Shown one piece after another: positions 16,181-24,145 of a DNA stretch of 51,280 bases. Each line of letters opens with the position of its first letter. Position 1 is the stretch's first letter. The translations under genes and the position numbers were made by a program. The notes beneath the pieces were generated by a model that saw only the letters and a program-made list of their open reading frames with translations, did no database searches and was not told the DNA's origin. Source of the stretch: Deltaproteobacteria bacterium RIFCSPHIGHO2_02_FULL_43_33 (GTDB taxonomy: Bacteria; Desulfobacterota; GWC2-55-46; UBA9637); NCBI GenBank assembly GCA_001798165.1, contig MGRL01000050.1, forward strand, positions 1-51,280, read 5' to 3'.

Positions 16181-16246
16181 AAAGAGTCAGAGAATCATAG
16201 AGTCAAAGTTTTTACTCTGATACTCTGACACTATGACTCTTTGACA
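16181..16246. repeat. paired-word hairpin (AGAGTCAG / CTGACTCT words)
   Basis: AGAGTCA-type words occur at 16184, 16190 and 16199 and their complements (ACTCTGA, ACTCTGAC, ATGACTCT) fill 16214-16246 after a T-rich loop. It fills the gap between purH and the ASKHA gene. The same octamer has invaded the ASKHA coding sequence 430 bp away (16667-16698). Confidence 0.8.
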
Positions 16247-16253
16247 CTTTTAT

Positions 16254-17537
16254 TTAACCTGGGAATTCCATCCCCTTCATAAATTCTTTTTGAAAGTGCC
16301 GGCTGCCTGATAACGATACATGCTTGGTCTCTCCGGCAATATCCTCTGCTTCTTTTCTCTTTTTTTCTGAGCAAAGCGCAAGCTTTGCGCCGTCAAGGGC
16401 TGCGTCGCCGACAAACACAACTTTATCTATCCATTCTTTTTCAAGCACGCCTATTCGCATAAGACTTTCTCTTTTTATGTTGCTGCCGAATGCGCCTGCT
16501 ATAAATACCTTATCAATCTTATCAGCGCCTATTTGAGCCTTTTTTAAAAGAAGCCTTATGCCTGCCTGAATTGCAGCCTTTGCAAGCTGTAATTCACGGA
16601 CATCATTTTGCGTAATGGTTATCTCTTTCTTTGCGGCTTTATACAACACAAATTCATTGCCATCTTCTGACTCTCTGACTCTCTGACTCTCTGACTCTTT
16701 TATCCTGTTCGCAATATTGCCTTCCACTTCATTCCTATTTTTTATCCTGCCTGTTGGGTCAATGACGCCGGCATTTAATAATTTCGCAATTATATCTATT
16801 ATGCCTGAGCCGCAGATACCTTCTGGATTTACATTTCCAATAACATCTAATATTAACCTGTCATTCTCAATCTTTATGCCCTGAATCGCACCGTCTTTTG
16901 CTATCATTCCGCATTTTACTGAACCGCCCTCAAATGCCGGGCCTGCGGCAGCGGATGCGGAGTAAAGTTTGTTGTTGGAACATAATACAATCTCGCTATT
17001 TGTACCAATATCAATTGCTAAAGAAGTATCCTTTGCTTTATGGATATTGGCAGCTAAGATAACAGCCACAGTGTCCCCCCCTATAAAACCGCCTATAAGA
17101 GGGAATGTATAAAGTTCTGCGCACGGCAGTTCGGGAAAACCACTATCCTTTGCTGATAGCTCTTTGGCATCCTTGAAAGCGGGTCGATAAGGCACCCTGG
17201 CCAAAGCAACTGGAGATACGCCGAGGAGGATATGCTCCATAACAGAATTGCCAACAGCCACAACTATTTTTATATCATCCGGTAAGAGACGAGGTGTCTG
17301 CTTTATGATAGATTTGATAATATTGCCGCACGCTGTTACCGCATCCTGCTGAAGGGCTGTTAATTTTGCGGCATCCTCAATTATCCAATTGACCCTTGAA
17401 AGTATGTCCTTTCCAAATCTTGCCTGCGGATTCGGCAGCGACTCAACGCCAATCTCTTTGCCTGTATTCAGGTCTACTAAAGAACCTACTATCGTTGTTG
17501 TGCCTATATCAAAGGCAATGCCAAGCCTGTATTTCAA
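16254..17537 (-). CDS. ASKHA-domain ATPase, RACo/RamA C-terminal type
   Basis: The 427-residue protein matches the ASKHA (actin/sugar kinase/Hsp70) domain of reductive activators of corrinoid proteins. The phosphate-binding motifs are GIAFDIGTTTIVGSLVDL near residue 6 and LAIDIGTNSEIVL near residue 174; EGICGSGIIDIIA and VFIAGAFGSNIKRESLMRIG complete the fold. Typical RACo proteins (about 600 residues) start with a [2Fe-2S] domain; it is absent here. The gene starts 19 nt after mlaD, so it is probably in the mla operon, which is odd for a corrinoid activator. Residues around 280 (ESESQRVRESE) come from a 4x tandem octamer. No corrinoid protein is in the window, so the partner is unknown. Confidence 0.85.
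   Translation of the reverse strand: MKYRLGIAFDIGTTTIVGSLVDLNTGKEIGVESLPNPQARFGKDILSRVNWIIEDAAKLTALQQDAVTACGNIIKSIIKQTPRLLPDDIKIVVAVGNSVMEHILLGVSPVALARVPYRPAFKDAKELSAKDSGFPELPCAELYTFPLIGGFIGGDTVAVILAANIHKAKDTSLAIDIGTNSEIVLCSNNKLYSASAAAGPAFEGGSVKCGMIAKDGAIQGIKIENDRLILDVIGNVNPEGICGSGIIDIIAKLLNAGVIDPTGRIKNRNEVEGNIANRIKESESQRVRESEDGNEFVLYKAAKKEITITQNDVRELQLAKAAIQAGIRLLLKKAQIGADKIDKVFIAGAFGSNIKRESLMRIGVLEKEWIDKVVFVGDAALDGAKLALCSEKKRKEAEDIAGETKHVSLSGSRHFQKEFMKGMEFPG
16667..16698. repeat. four perfect tandem copies of CTGACTCT within the ASKHA gene
   Basis: The octamer occurs four times without interruption and is read in the coding strand as Glu/Ser/Gln/Arg/Val residues. Its unit of 8 is not a multiple of 3, but the total of 32 bases plus flanks keeps the frame open. 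It is the same word as the hairpin at 16181-16246. Confidence 0.85.
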
Positions 17538-17556
17538 GTTGCGGCCTTTGCCTCCT

Positions 17557-19062
17557 TTACTGTTTCGGTATGGCTGAGGATGCGCTGCTCAGGAGATATT
17601 TTATATCTTCATCCTCAAAGTGGAAGCCGATGCCGAGATAAGGGGAGGCAAGTTTCAGCTTGCTCACAAAATCATCATAACCGCCTGTAATAAAAAAGTA
17701 TTTGTTGAGGCTGAATCTCAATCCTGCCTTTAAATGCGGATTCCTCTTTTTGTCAAAATCAAAGGCCTCAAAGGTAAATCTGAGGCGGTCTTTAAACATA
17801 TAGTAATCCATTCCCACGCCGCCCGTTGATTCTATAATGCCTCCACGGAGAGCTAAATCCTTAAACCGTTTTGCCACCTGCACGCTGAATTTAAGGCTAT
17901 CCGATGTTTTTACCTCTTTTGTTGTTGTCGTAGTTCCTGCTACAGCTGTGTCAGTAGTCGTAGTCGTCTTCTTGCCCCTTGGGTCATCTATTATCTCCAA
18001 AAGATAATACTTGTCTGCCTTTGGCTGAAGCGTAAGAGAGAGATAACTCTTTGTATCACTTGCATCAAAAAGATATTCGCCCCTGTAGCCGATAAATGTC
18101 TTAAACGACTCGACCTTGCCGAGGTAGCTGTTTATGCCTGTCAAGGTCTTATTAAAATTGTCATGGACTGTTGTGTCGTTTACAAGTTTACCAAGGGTCC
18201 CCTCTCCCTTATCTATCTTTTTTACAATACTGTTTATGCCATTCACTGATTCATCTATCTTAGGCTCAACATTTTTGGCAAGCTTATTGATAGTATCCAT
18301 AGTATCGCCAAGTTTGGCTGTCGCTGCCTTAAGATTGCCGAAACCATCTTTAAGCGTATCCCTGTTTTCTGCAATTACTTCATTGAGATTATCTGATACA
18401 GCCTGCAGGCCGTCGGTTATCTCAGGCCCCTTCTCTTTGAGAAGCACAGAAAAGGCCTCGAAATTTGTCATTATCGTTCCAAATTTCTCGTCATTGGTCT
18501 TTACAATATTATCGAGCCTTTCGGTAATATCTTCTATATTAGTCACGATATTTTTGAGACTTGCCTCGCCTTCCGTGCCCCCCAGCACATTTGCAAGGGA
18601 TCCGCTTACTTTCTTAATATCAACGGCAACATCATTTAGGATAGTTATAAGCTTATCCATGTCTGTATATGTGGTTATCCTGGTCAGCTCTCCGCCTGGC
18701 TCTATTGATGGGGCATTGGGAGAACCAGGGACAAGTTCAACATACCGTTCACCCAAAAGGCCCTTCGTCTTCAGCACTGCGGTAAAATCCCTTCCTATTT
18801 TTACATCTGCGCTTATTCTTAATACTACCTTTGCCTTATTATTCTGTAAGGTAATTCCCTGCACCCTTCCCACCTCCACGCCGGCCACCCGGACAGATGC
18901 GTCTTTGTCAAGGCCTGCCACAGAATCAAATTTTATGAATATCTCATAACCCTCCTGCCTGCCAAACTGTATGCCGCCGACCCGCAGAGACATATAGACA
19001 AGCAATATTATCCCTATAAGAACGAAAATACCTACCTTTGCCTCTGGAGAAAGTTTCAGCAT
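17557..19062 (-). CDS. mlaD: MlaD-family MCE protein with long C-terminal beta domain
   Basis: MCE proteins form hexameric rings that carry phospholipids between membranes. The 501-residue product has one N-terminal transmembrane anchor (KVGIFVLIGIILLVYMSLRV), an MCE domain at about 37-115 (FDSVAGLDKDASVRVAGVEVG, then KGLLGERYVELVPG) and a long helical section at about 140-310. The last 190 residues differ from E. coli MlaD (about 180 aa in all): they consist of alternating beta strands with aromatic ends (FIGYRGEYLFDAS, LRFTFEAFDFD, LKAGLRFSLNKYFFITGGYDD, ASPYLGIGFHF) and look like part of an outer-membrane beta barrel. It follows mlaF by 1 nt in the order mlaE-mlaF-mlaD. Confidence 0.92.
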   Translation of the reverse strand: MLKLSPEAKVGIFVLIGIILLVYMSLRVGGIQFGRQEGYEIFIKFDSVAGLDKDASVRVAGVEVGRVQGITLQNNKAKVVLRISADVKIGRDFTAVLKTKGLLGERYVELVPGSPNAPSIEPGGELTRITTYTDMDKLITILNDVAVDIKKVSGSLANVLGGTEGEASLKNIVTNIEDITERLDNIVKTNDEKFGTIMTNFEAFSVLLKEKGPEITDGLQAVSDNLNEVIAENRDTLKDGFGNLKAATAKLGDTMDTINKLAKNVEPKIDESVNGINSIVKKIDKGEGTLGKLVNDTTVHDNFNKTLTGINSYLGKVESFKTFIGYRGEYLFDASDTKSYLSLTLQPKADKYYLLEIIDDPRGKKTTTTTDTAVAGTTTTTKEVKTSDSLKFSVQVAKRFKDLALRGGIIESTGGVGMDYYMFKDRLRFTFEAFDFDKKRNPHLKAGLRFSLNKYFFITGGYDDFVSKLKLASPYLGIGFHFEDEDIKYLLSSASSAIPKQ

Positions 19063-19063
19063 A

Positions 19064-19810
19064 TTAGAGCACCTTTATAGGGCCTTCTGACCTGCCTTCT
19101 AAAAACTGTCTTAATATCGGATTTGGGCTGCTTTTCATATAATCCACATCGCCCTGCTCCACAATCCTTCCTTCATGCAGCATGGCAATCTTATCAGCTA
19201 TCTTATAGGTTAACGGTATATCATGGGTTATGACAATATAGGTTGTTTTCAAATCCCTCTGTGTATCAAGAATAAGGGTTGCAATATTATCAGACATAAC
19301 CGGATCCAGACCTGTTGTAGGCTCATCAAAAAGCACTATCTCAGGGTCCATTGCAATCGCCCTGGCAAGGCCGACCCTCTTTTTCATGCCGCCGCTTAAA
19401 TCCGCAGGCATCATATTCTCAACATTTTTCAGTCCAACCTTTCTCAACTTTTCTATTATGATATTTTTGAGGTCATTCTCCGGCATCTCTGTATGCTCCC
19501 TTAAGGGGAAAGCCACATTTTCCCCAACTGTCATGGAATCAAATAGTGCCGCACCCTGAAAGAGCATACCAAATCTTCGATGTACCTCGTTCAATTCTCT
19601 TTCAGTCATTTTGGTAATATCCTGTCCATCCAAGAATATCTCTCCGAAGTCTGGCTTCAAAAGGCCAATTATATGCTTTATCAAAACGCTCTTTCCCTCG
19701 CCGCTTCTGCCGATGATAACCGTTATCTTGCCTTTCTCTATTTCAAGATTAACTCCGTCAAGAACTTTTTTGCTATTAAAATATTTTTTAAGGTCAATTA
19801 TTTTTATCAT
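19064..19810 (-). CDS. mlaF: phospholipid ABC transporter ATPase MlaF
   Basis: This 248-residue ATPase drives the Mla phospholipid transporter at the inner membrane. Walker A is VIIGRSGEGKSVLIKHIIG, the signature is DLSGGMKKRVGLARAIA, Walker B is EIVLFDEPTTGLDP, and the switch His is in VITHDIPLTYKI. The GRSGEGKSV form of Walker A and the QGAALFDSMTVGENVAFPL segment are typical of the MlaF/Mkl branch. It sits between mlaE and mlaD with only 1 nt to the latter. Confidence 0.96.
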   Translation of the reverse strand: MIKIIDLKKYFNSKKVLDGVNLEIEKGKITVIIGRSGEGKSVLIKHIIGLLKPDFGEIFLDGQDITKMTERELNEVHRRFGMLFQGAALFDSMTVGENVAFPLREHTEMPENDLKNIIIEKLRKVGLKNVENMMPADLSGGMKKRVGLARAIAMDPEIVLFDEPTTGLDPVMSDNIATLILDTQRDLKTTYIVITHDIPLTYKIADKIAMLHEGRIVEQGDVDYMKSSPNPILRQFLEGRSEGPIKVL

Positions 19811-19816
19811 ATAATT

Positions 19817-19887
19817 ACAGACAATAGGCTATGGGCGATGGGCTATAAAACTTTTCCATCACCCATTGCCTATAGCCTCTCGCCTGT
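19817..19887. repeat. paired-word hairpin between mlaE and mlaF
   Basis: ATAGGCTATGGGCGATGGGC words (19824-19843) reappear inverted as CCATCACCCATTGCCTATAG (19856-19875). The hairpin is inside an operon that must be co-transcribed, so it cannot simply be a strong terminator. The word matches those at 4724 and 47398. Confidence 0.8.
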
Positions 19888-19891
19888 AGTT

Positions 19892-20662
19892 TCAAAACAT
19901 CACCGATGTCAGGAAGTAATCGGCAACTAATATCAACACACTTCCAAGCACAACAGATTTTGTAGCTGCTTCCCCCACGCCTGCTGCGCCGCCCGCGGTA
20001 TTAAAACCATGATAACAGGCAACTAAAGATAAAATGAGGCCAAAGACAGATGCCTTGATAAGGCCGTCAAATATATCCTGAGGTTTTACAAAATCTACAG
20101 TCCTTCCTATATAGACGCCTGAATTTACACCAAGCATCTTCACAGCCACAAAATAACCTCCAAGCACGCCGACAAAATCGGTGATAATGGCAAGCACAGG
20201 CATCATAAGCACCCCTGATAAGATTCTGGGAGATACGAGATATTTCACAGGGTTTACCGCCATGGTATAAAGGGCATCTATCTGTTCCGTAACCCTCATG
20301 GTACCAAGCTCCGTAGCCATTGCAGAGCCTGCCCTGCCTGTTACCATAAGACCTGTGAGCACAGGGCCCAACTCCCTTGCCATACTGAGAGCCACGGTGG
20401 GACCAACAAGGCTTTCTGCTCCAAACCTCTTTAAGGCATTATAGCTCTGGAGCGCCAGAACAGCTCCGGTAAATGCGCCTGTAAGTATAACCACAAACAA
20501 ACTCTTTACACCAACAAATTCCATCTGCCTAAATGTATTTCTTAATTTTAAAGGAGGAACAAACAACCATAATATAGCCTGAAACAACATAAGGGCCATT
20601 CCGCCGGCAGCGCTTACTACCCTTCCTGCCCATTTGCCTATATTTTCAAAAAGCTCTCTCAT
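19892..20662 (-). CDS. mlaE: phospholipid ABC transporter permease MlaE
   Basis: The 256-residue protein is the membrane subunit of the Mla transporter. Hydrophobic segments are visible at about 18-40, 50-75, 140-170, 195-215 and 230-250. Family motifs are FVGVKSLFVVILTGAFTGAV, LGPVLTGLMVTGRAGSAMAT and ELGTMRVTEQIDALYTMAV (the EQ loop). It is the first gene of mlaEFD. The start ATG is 20662-20660. Periplasmic MlaC and lipoprotein MlaA are not in the window. Confidence 0.96.
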   Translation of the reverse strand: MRELFENIGKWAGRVVSAAGGMALMLFQAILWLFVPPLKLRNTFRQMEFVGVKSLFVVILTGAFTGAVLALQSYNALKRFGAESLVGPTVALSMARELGPVLTGLMVTGRAGSAMATELGTMRVTEQIDALYTMAVNPVKYLVSPRILSGVLMMPVLAIITDFVGVLGGYFVAVKMLGVNSGVYIGRTVDFVKPQDIFDGLIKASVFGLILSLVACYHGFNTAGGAAGVGEAATKSVVLGSVLILVADYFLTSVMF

Positions 20663-20714
20663 ACATAAACCCCGTTAGAAATCTTGCAAACTTATAATTT
20701 TATGGTGGAGAGTC

Positions 20715-20745
20715 CGTAAGCCCCGCCCACAGGGCGGGGCTTACG
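20715..20745. terminator. GC-rich 14-bp hairpin between alr and mlaE
   Basis: CGTAAGCCCCGCCC (20715-20728) and GGGCGGGGCTTACG (20732-20745) pair perfectly around a 3-nt loop. It lies downstream of the leftward alr gene. There is no T-run on that strand, so it could be a strong RNA end-protecting hairpin instead of a true intrinsic terminator. The bases after it (20743-20762) belong to a dispersed repeat found at 47567. Confidence 0.55.
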
Positions 20746-20776
20746 GCGAGCTATGGCGGTTATACTCATTTGCCTC

Positions 20777-20803
20777 GTTAGAAATCTTTTAAAAATTTCT
20801 AAC
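20777..20803. repeat. GTTAGAAAT...ATTTCTAAC hairpin overlapping the alr 3' end
   Basis: Perfect 9-bp arms at 20777-20785 and 20795-20803. The right arm encodes the last residues of Alr (PVRNF and stop). A related GTTAGAAATC occurs at 20670-20679, and the peptide NPVRSS in the L,D-transpeptidase comes from similar DNA. Confidence 0.65.
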
Positions 20804-21934
20804 AGGGTAAACCCTCGGAATCCTGCTTGTGATACCGCAGAGTATCTCGTAAGGAATCGTACCTGCCTTTTCTGCAAGCTCATCAACTTTTATCTCATCA
20901 TTTCCCTGCTTTCCTATGATTACTGCCTCGTCTCCAACGCTTACGCCCTTTATGTGGGTAACATCTAACATGGTAATATCCATGCAAATCGTGCCGGCCA
21001 CCCTTACCCTTTTACCCCGCACCAGAACCTCTCCTTTGCCAGAGAGACTGCGCGGATAGCCGTCTCCATAGCCTATTGGTATTGCAGCTATAATACTCCT
21101 TTTCTTAGCAACATATTTTCTTCCATAGCTTACGGAAAAACCCTTTGGCATATCCTTGAGCTGGACAATATTTGTAACTAATCTCATAACCGGCTTAAGT
21201 CTTATTTGTTCCTTCATCCGTAGGGCTGGATATGCACCGTAAAGCATTATGCCTGGCCTCACCATATTAAAGTGAGACGGATTATACTCTAAAAGGGCAG
21301 CGCTGTTTGCAATATGCTGAAACCGCGGCTTAAATCCCAATCTCTGAATAACCTTTATCGCCTTCAGAAAAATGGCTAACTGCTTTTTTGAAAAACCCTT
21401 ATCCTCTTCATCTGCCTCTGCAAAATGAGAAAGGATGCCTTCTACCTCAAGATTTGCAAGCCCTTTCAACTTATTAAAAAATGGTTCTATCTCTTCAGGA
21501 AGCAATCCCAACCTGCCCATGCCTGTATCTATCTTTATATGAACCTTTATTTTCTTATCTGCTTTTTTTAAAAAATTATTTAATATGCGGGCAGTCTCTC
21601 CATCAAATATTACAGGCGTAAGATTATATTTTATAATCTCTCTTGTTTGATTCGGATAAACCCCGCCTAAAACAATGATTGACGACTTAATCCCTGCCTT
21701 TCTTAATTCAACACCCTCTTCGCATATAGCAACACCAAAAAATCTGCATCCTGACTGCTCCAGGGTTTTTGCAGTCTCTACAGCCCCATGACCATAGGCA
21801 TTGGCCTTGACTACTGCAAGGATATCTACACCCTTGTCTACATTTTTTTTTATTTGTAAAAAATTTGACCTGATAGCAACCCTGTCTATAATTGCAAATG
21901 TTGGCCTGCCAGTGAAGCGCATCTTTGTTTCCAA
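20789..21934 (-). CDS. alr: alanine racemase
   Basis: Alr makes D-alanine for peptidoglycan with pyridoxal phosphate. In this 381-residue protein the PLP lysine is Lys43 in AVVKANAYGHG. The barrel contains HIKIDTGMGRLGLLPEE, the second catalytic Tyr lies in MVRPGIMLYGAYP / AIPIGYGDGYPRSLSG, and VAGTICMDITMLDVT is the usual C-terminal beta domain motif. The C-terminal five residues are encoded by a repeat hairpin, so the natural end has probably been replaced. Leftward, upstream of the mla operon. Confidence 0.96.
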   Translation of the reverse strand: METKMRFTGRPTFAIIDRVAIRSNFLQIKKNVDKGVDILAVVKANAYGHGAVETAKTLEQSGCRFFGVAICEEGVELRKAGIKSSIIVLGGVYPNQTREIIKYNLTPVIFDGETARILNNFLKKADKKIKVHIKIDTGMGRLGLLPEEIEPFFNKLKGLANLEVEGILSHFAEADEEDKGFSKKQLAIFLKAIKVIQRLGFKPRFQHIANSAALLEYNPSHFNMVRPGIMLYGAYPALRMKEQIRLKPVMRLVTNIVQLKDMPKGFSVSYGRKYVAKKRSIIAAIPIGYGDGYPRSLSGKGEVLVRGKRVRVAGTICMDITMLDVTHIKGVSVGDEAVIIGKQGNDEIKVDELAEKAGTIPYEILCGITSRIPRVYPVRNF

Positions 21935-22134
21935 GATTATATAAACCCTTTCTTACATCCTTTGGTTAATCAAAATACCGCTCTCTCCTCAAGTTACAAC
22001 TTTAGGGACGGGAAATACCTATTAACGCACATATTTAATACATCATTTGGGGGGTAGTGTAAAGGAAAAATTATTGCAATTTGATGGGATAAAGAAAGGT
22101 AAATAGCCTACTTATGACTTACTATCTACAGTTT

Positions 22135-22986
22135 TTAGAGATTACTTGCCAATGCCTTAAGGCCTTTTAATTGTCTCAGCTTTTTCAATGCCTGTTCTTC
22201 TATCTGCCTAACCCTTTCCCTTGATACACCAAGCTTGTTTCCTATATCCTGTAATGTCAAGGTAGGCTCTGCCATCATTCTGCTTTCAATGACATAACGC
22301 TCTTTTTCATTTAACATCTGAAGGGCATTTGACACCTCAGCCTTTATAATCCCCTGCTCTTCAGCCACTGCAATAGCATCTTCCTGATTCTGTGATACAT
22401 CAGGAAGTATGTCCAGATATGTGGTTTCTTCATCTCCAATCTCATTATTCAAGGATACATCGCGATAGTCGGTATCGGTGTTAGAGGTTTGAGGCGAGAG
22501 GTTTGAGGCAAAAGCTTCTGCCTCCATCCCCCATCCTCCATCCTCTAACCTTCCACCTTCATTGCCATTATCTCTGTTCAGTTGATAAAAGAGTTTCTTT
22601 CTAAGGGCAGCAGTTCCTTTATTTACAAGGCTCCAATTTTTTAATATAAAAGCCTGAATATGAGACCGTATCCACCAAACTGCATAGGTGATAAGACGAT
22701 AACCTTTGTATGGGTCAAACTTCTTAACTGCCTTCATCAGGCCGATATTCCCCTCCTGGATAAGGTCAGCCATTCTTAGCCCATAATTTCTGTATTCCAT
22801 TGCAACCTTCACAACGAATCTCAGATTAGCGGTTATGAGCTTATGGGCAGCATTTAGATCATTGTGCTTTTTAAGGCACACAGCAAGCTCAAATTCCTCG
22901 CCTGCTGACAGAAGAGGAAACCTGTTTGCCTGCGCCAAATATGATTGAAGAGCGTTTGATAATACAAGTTGTGTCATAAAATGCAA
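22135..22986 (-). CDS. rpoH: RNA polymerase sigma-32-like factor RpoH
   Basis: The 283-residue sigma-70 family protein has region 2 (AAHKLITANLRFVVKVAMEY, DLIQEGNIGLMKAVKKFDP, YAVWWIRSHIQAFI) and region 4 (LNEKERYVIESRMM, TLQDIGNKLGVSRERVRQIE). The segment TAALRKKLFYQLNRD resembles the RpoH box that distinguishes heat-shock sigma factors. Region 1.1 is absent, as expected. Between regions 2 and 3 there is an insertion of about 28 residues (142-169) made wholly of a paired-word hairpin in the DNA. The start is ambiguous between codons 1 and 4 (MHFM). Confidence 0.88.
   Translation of the reverse strand: MHFMTQLVLSNALQSYLAQANRFPLLSAGEEFELAVCLKKHNDLNAAHKLITANLRFVVKVAMEYRNYGLRMADLIQEGNIGLMKAVKKFDPYKGYRLITYAVWWIRSHIQAFILKNWSLVNKGTAALRKKLFYQLNRDNGNEGGRLEDGGWGMEAEAFASNLSPQTSNTDTDYRDVSLNNEIGDEETTYLDILPDVSQNQEDAIAVAEEQGIIKAEVSNALQMLNEKERYVIESRMMAEPTLTLQDIGNKLGVSRERVRQIEEQALKKLRQLKGLKALASNL
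22481..22548. repeat. paired-word hairpin inside rpoH
   Basis: Two 29-nt arms, 22481-22509 (TTAGAGGTTTGAGGC...) and 22520-22548 (GCCTCC...CTCTAA), are imperfect inverted repeats around a 10-nt centre. Each arm is itself a doubled word: GAGGTTTGAGGC twice on the left and CATCCTC/CATCCCC on the right. The frame is open through it and adds Gly/Glu/Ser-rich residues to the sigma factor. Confidence 0.85.
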
Positions 22987-22990
22987 AATA

Positions 22991-23040
22991 CAGGGGTTAG
23001 AGGTTGGGGATTAGGGGTTATCTAATCCCTAATCCCCGTC
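22991..23040. repeat. paired-word hairpin between atpE and rpoH
   Basis: GGGGATTAGGGGTTA (23006-23020) and TAATCCCTAATCCCC (23023-23037) match at 14 of 15 positions, and an extra GGGGTTAGAGG word precedes them. It is 5 nt after the atpE stop and can end the atp transcript. Confidence 0.8.
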
Positions 23041-23044
23041 TCTA

Positions 23045-23404
23045 TTACCCTACTACATACTTTATAAGCGGGTTGGCATAGAGCAGAATCAATGCAACAA
23101 CAAGGACATAAATAGCCAGAGACTCTATCATTGCCAGTCCGACCAGCATTGTGGTCAGTATCTTTCCTGATGCCCCTGGATTCCTTGCTATACCGTCCAT
23201 AGCACCCCTGACGGCATTCCCTTGGGCAAAAGCGGCTCCAATGGCGCCGAAGGCCATTCCAAATCCTGCAGCTATGGCAACCACTGAAAAGAATAGAACA
23301 TTGCCGCTGGATTGTTTTGCCCCTTCTTCAGCGGCCATTGCAACTGGAGCATAGCTTGCCAGAAGAGCAACTGCTATGATGACAGTCAGTAATAATTTTT
23401 TCAT
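23045..23404 (-). CDS. atpE: ATP synthase F0 subunit c with N-terminal signal-like extension
   Basis: The 119-residue protein forms the rotor ring. After a signal-peptide-like leader (about 1-24, ending AMAAEE) the two helices are [19 protein letters not shown] and [20 protein letters not shown], joined by the polar loop ARNPGASGK. The ion-binding Glu94 is followed by Ser95; Gln61 in helix 1 and Tyr99 complete a pattern close to sodium-type c subunits, although the Thr after Ser is Leu. Leaders on c subunits occur in several bacterial lineages. It is the last gene of atpZ-atpI-atpB-atpE. Confidence 0.95.
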   Translation of the reverse strand: MKKLLLTVIIAVALLASYAPVAMAAEEGAKQSSGNVLFFSVVAIAAGFGMAFGAIGAAFAQGNAVRGAMDGIARNPGASGKILTTMLVGLAMIESLAIYVLVVALILLYANPLIKYVVG

Positions 23405-23424
23405 TCTTGCCTCCTTTTTTAAAT

Positions 23425-23480
23425 ACTGTAAACTGTTAACTGTTCGTTTTTTTACAGTTCACTGTTCACAGTTTACTGTC
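23425..23480. repeat. paired-word hairpin between atpB and atpE
   Basis: ACTGTAAACTGTTAACTGT (23425-23443) and ACAGTTCACTGTTCACAG...ACTGT (23454-23479) are three-fold ACTGT words in opposite orientation around a T-rich loop. It lies inside an operon, where differential expression of the multi-copy c subunit is useful. Confidence 0.85.
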
Positions 23481-23487
23481 TATAATT

Positions 23488-24144
23488 TTAATGCTCCTCT
23501 TCTATGGCTCCTCCGATATACATCGTTGCGAGCAGGGAGAAGATGAACGCCTGGATAAAGCTCACGAGGATACCCAGCATCTGGACGGGGACAGGCACAA
23601 AGAGCGGGGCCAACAGCAGGAGTATTCCTATAATCAATTCGTGTCCCATCATATTCCCGAAAAGACGCAGAGATAATGACACAGGCCTGAACAGATGGCC
23701 AAGGACCTCAATGGGTATCATAAGCGGTGCAAGCCACCACACTGGACCCATAAAACGTTTGAGATACTTCAGCCCATGCTCTTTGATGCCGATTATGTGT
23801 GTTGCAAAAAAAACAACCAATGCCAATCCTGCCGTAGTGTTGAGATTCGCTGTGGGCGGCACCAGACCCGGTATCAAACCTATGAGGTTCGAAATGAGGA
23901 TATACAAACCCAGCGTTGCAATAAAAGGAAAATATTTTTTGCCGTGATGCCCCATTGTCTCTTCCACTAAATTTTTAATGCCTTCAACCAAAAGCTCCAC
24001 AATGCTCTGAGCAGTATTGTTCGGAACCAGAGTTAATCTTTTTGAGACAAAATAGCTGAACAGACCAAGACATAAAATGATATAAAGCATTACTCCTGTA
24101 TGAGGCGGCAAGCCGAACAAGGGAAGTATGATTTGCGGATGCAT
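23488..24144 (-). CDS. atpB: ATP synthase F0 subunit a
   Basis: The 218-residue membrane protein provides the ion half-channels. About six hydrophobic segments are visible. The essential arginine is in [20 protein letters not shown], and the last helix pair ends [23 protein letters not shown], as in the family. It follows atpI with one base between them. The gene order atpZ-atpI-atpB-atpE separate from the F1 genes is common in Desulfobacterota and neighbours. Confidence 0.96.
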   Translation of the reverse strand: MHPQIILPLFGLPPHTGVMLYIILCLGLFSYFVSKRLTLVPNNTAQSIVELLVEGIKNLVEETMGHHGKKYFPFIATLGLYILISNLIGLIPGLVPPTANLNTTAGLALVVFFATHIIGIKEHGLKYLKRFMGPVWWLAPLMIPIEVLGHLFRPVSLSLRLFGNMMGHELIIGILLLLAPLFVPVPVQMLGILVSFIQAFIFSLLATMYIGGAIEEEH

Positions 24145-24145
24145 A

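Noticed and set aside
16667-16698. Tandem octamers considered as a phase-variation switch
   Set aside because: Possible in principle since 8 is not a multiple of 3, but the gene is intact, the array is short and no read data show variation. Kept as a repeat only.
18134-18949. Long open frame (271 codons) opposite mlaD
   Set aside because: It is the antisense shadow of a well-conserved MCE gene and reads as Ser/Thr/Leu-rich low-complexity sequence.
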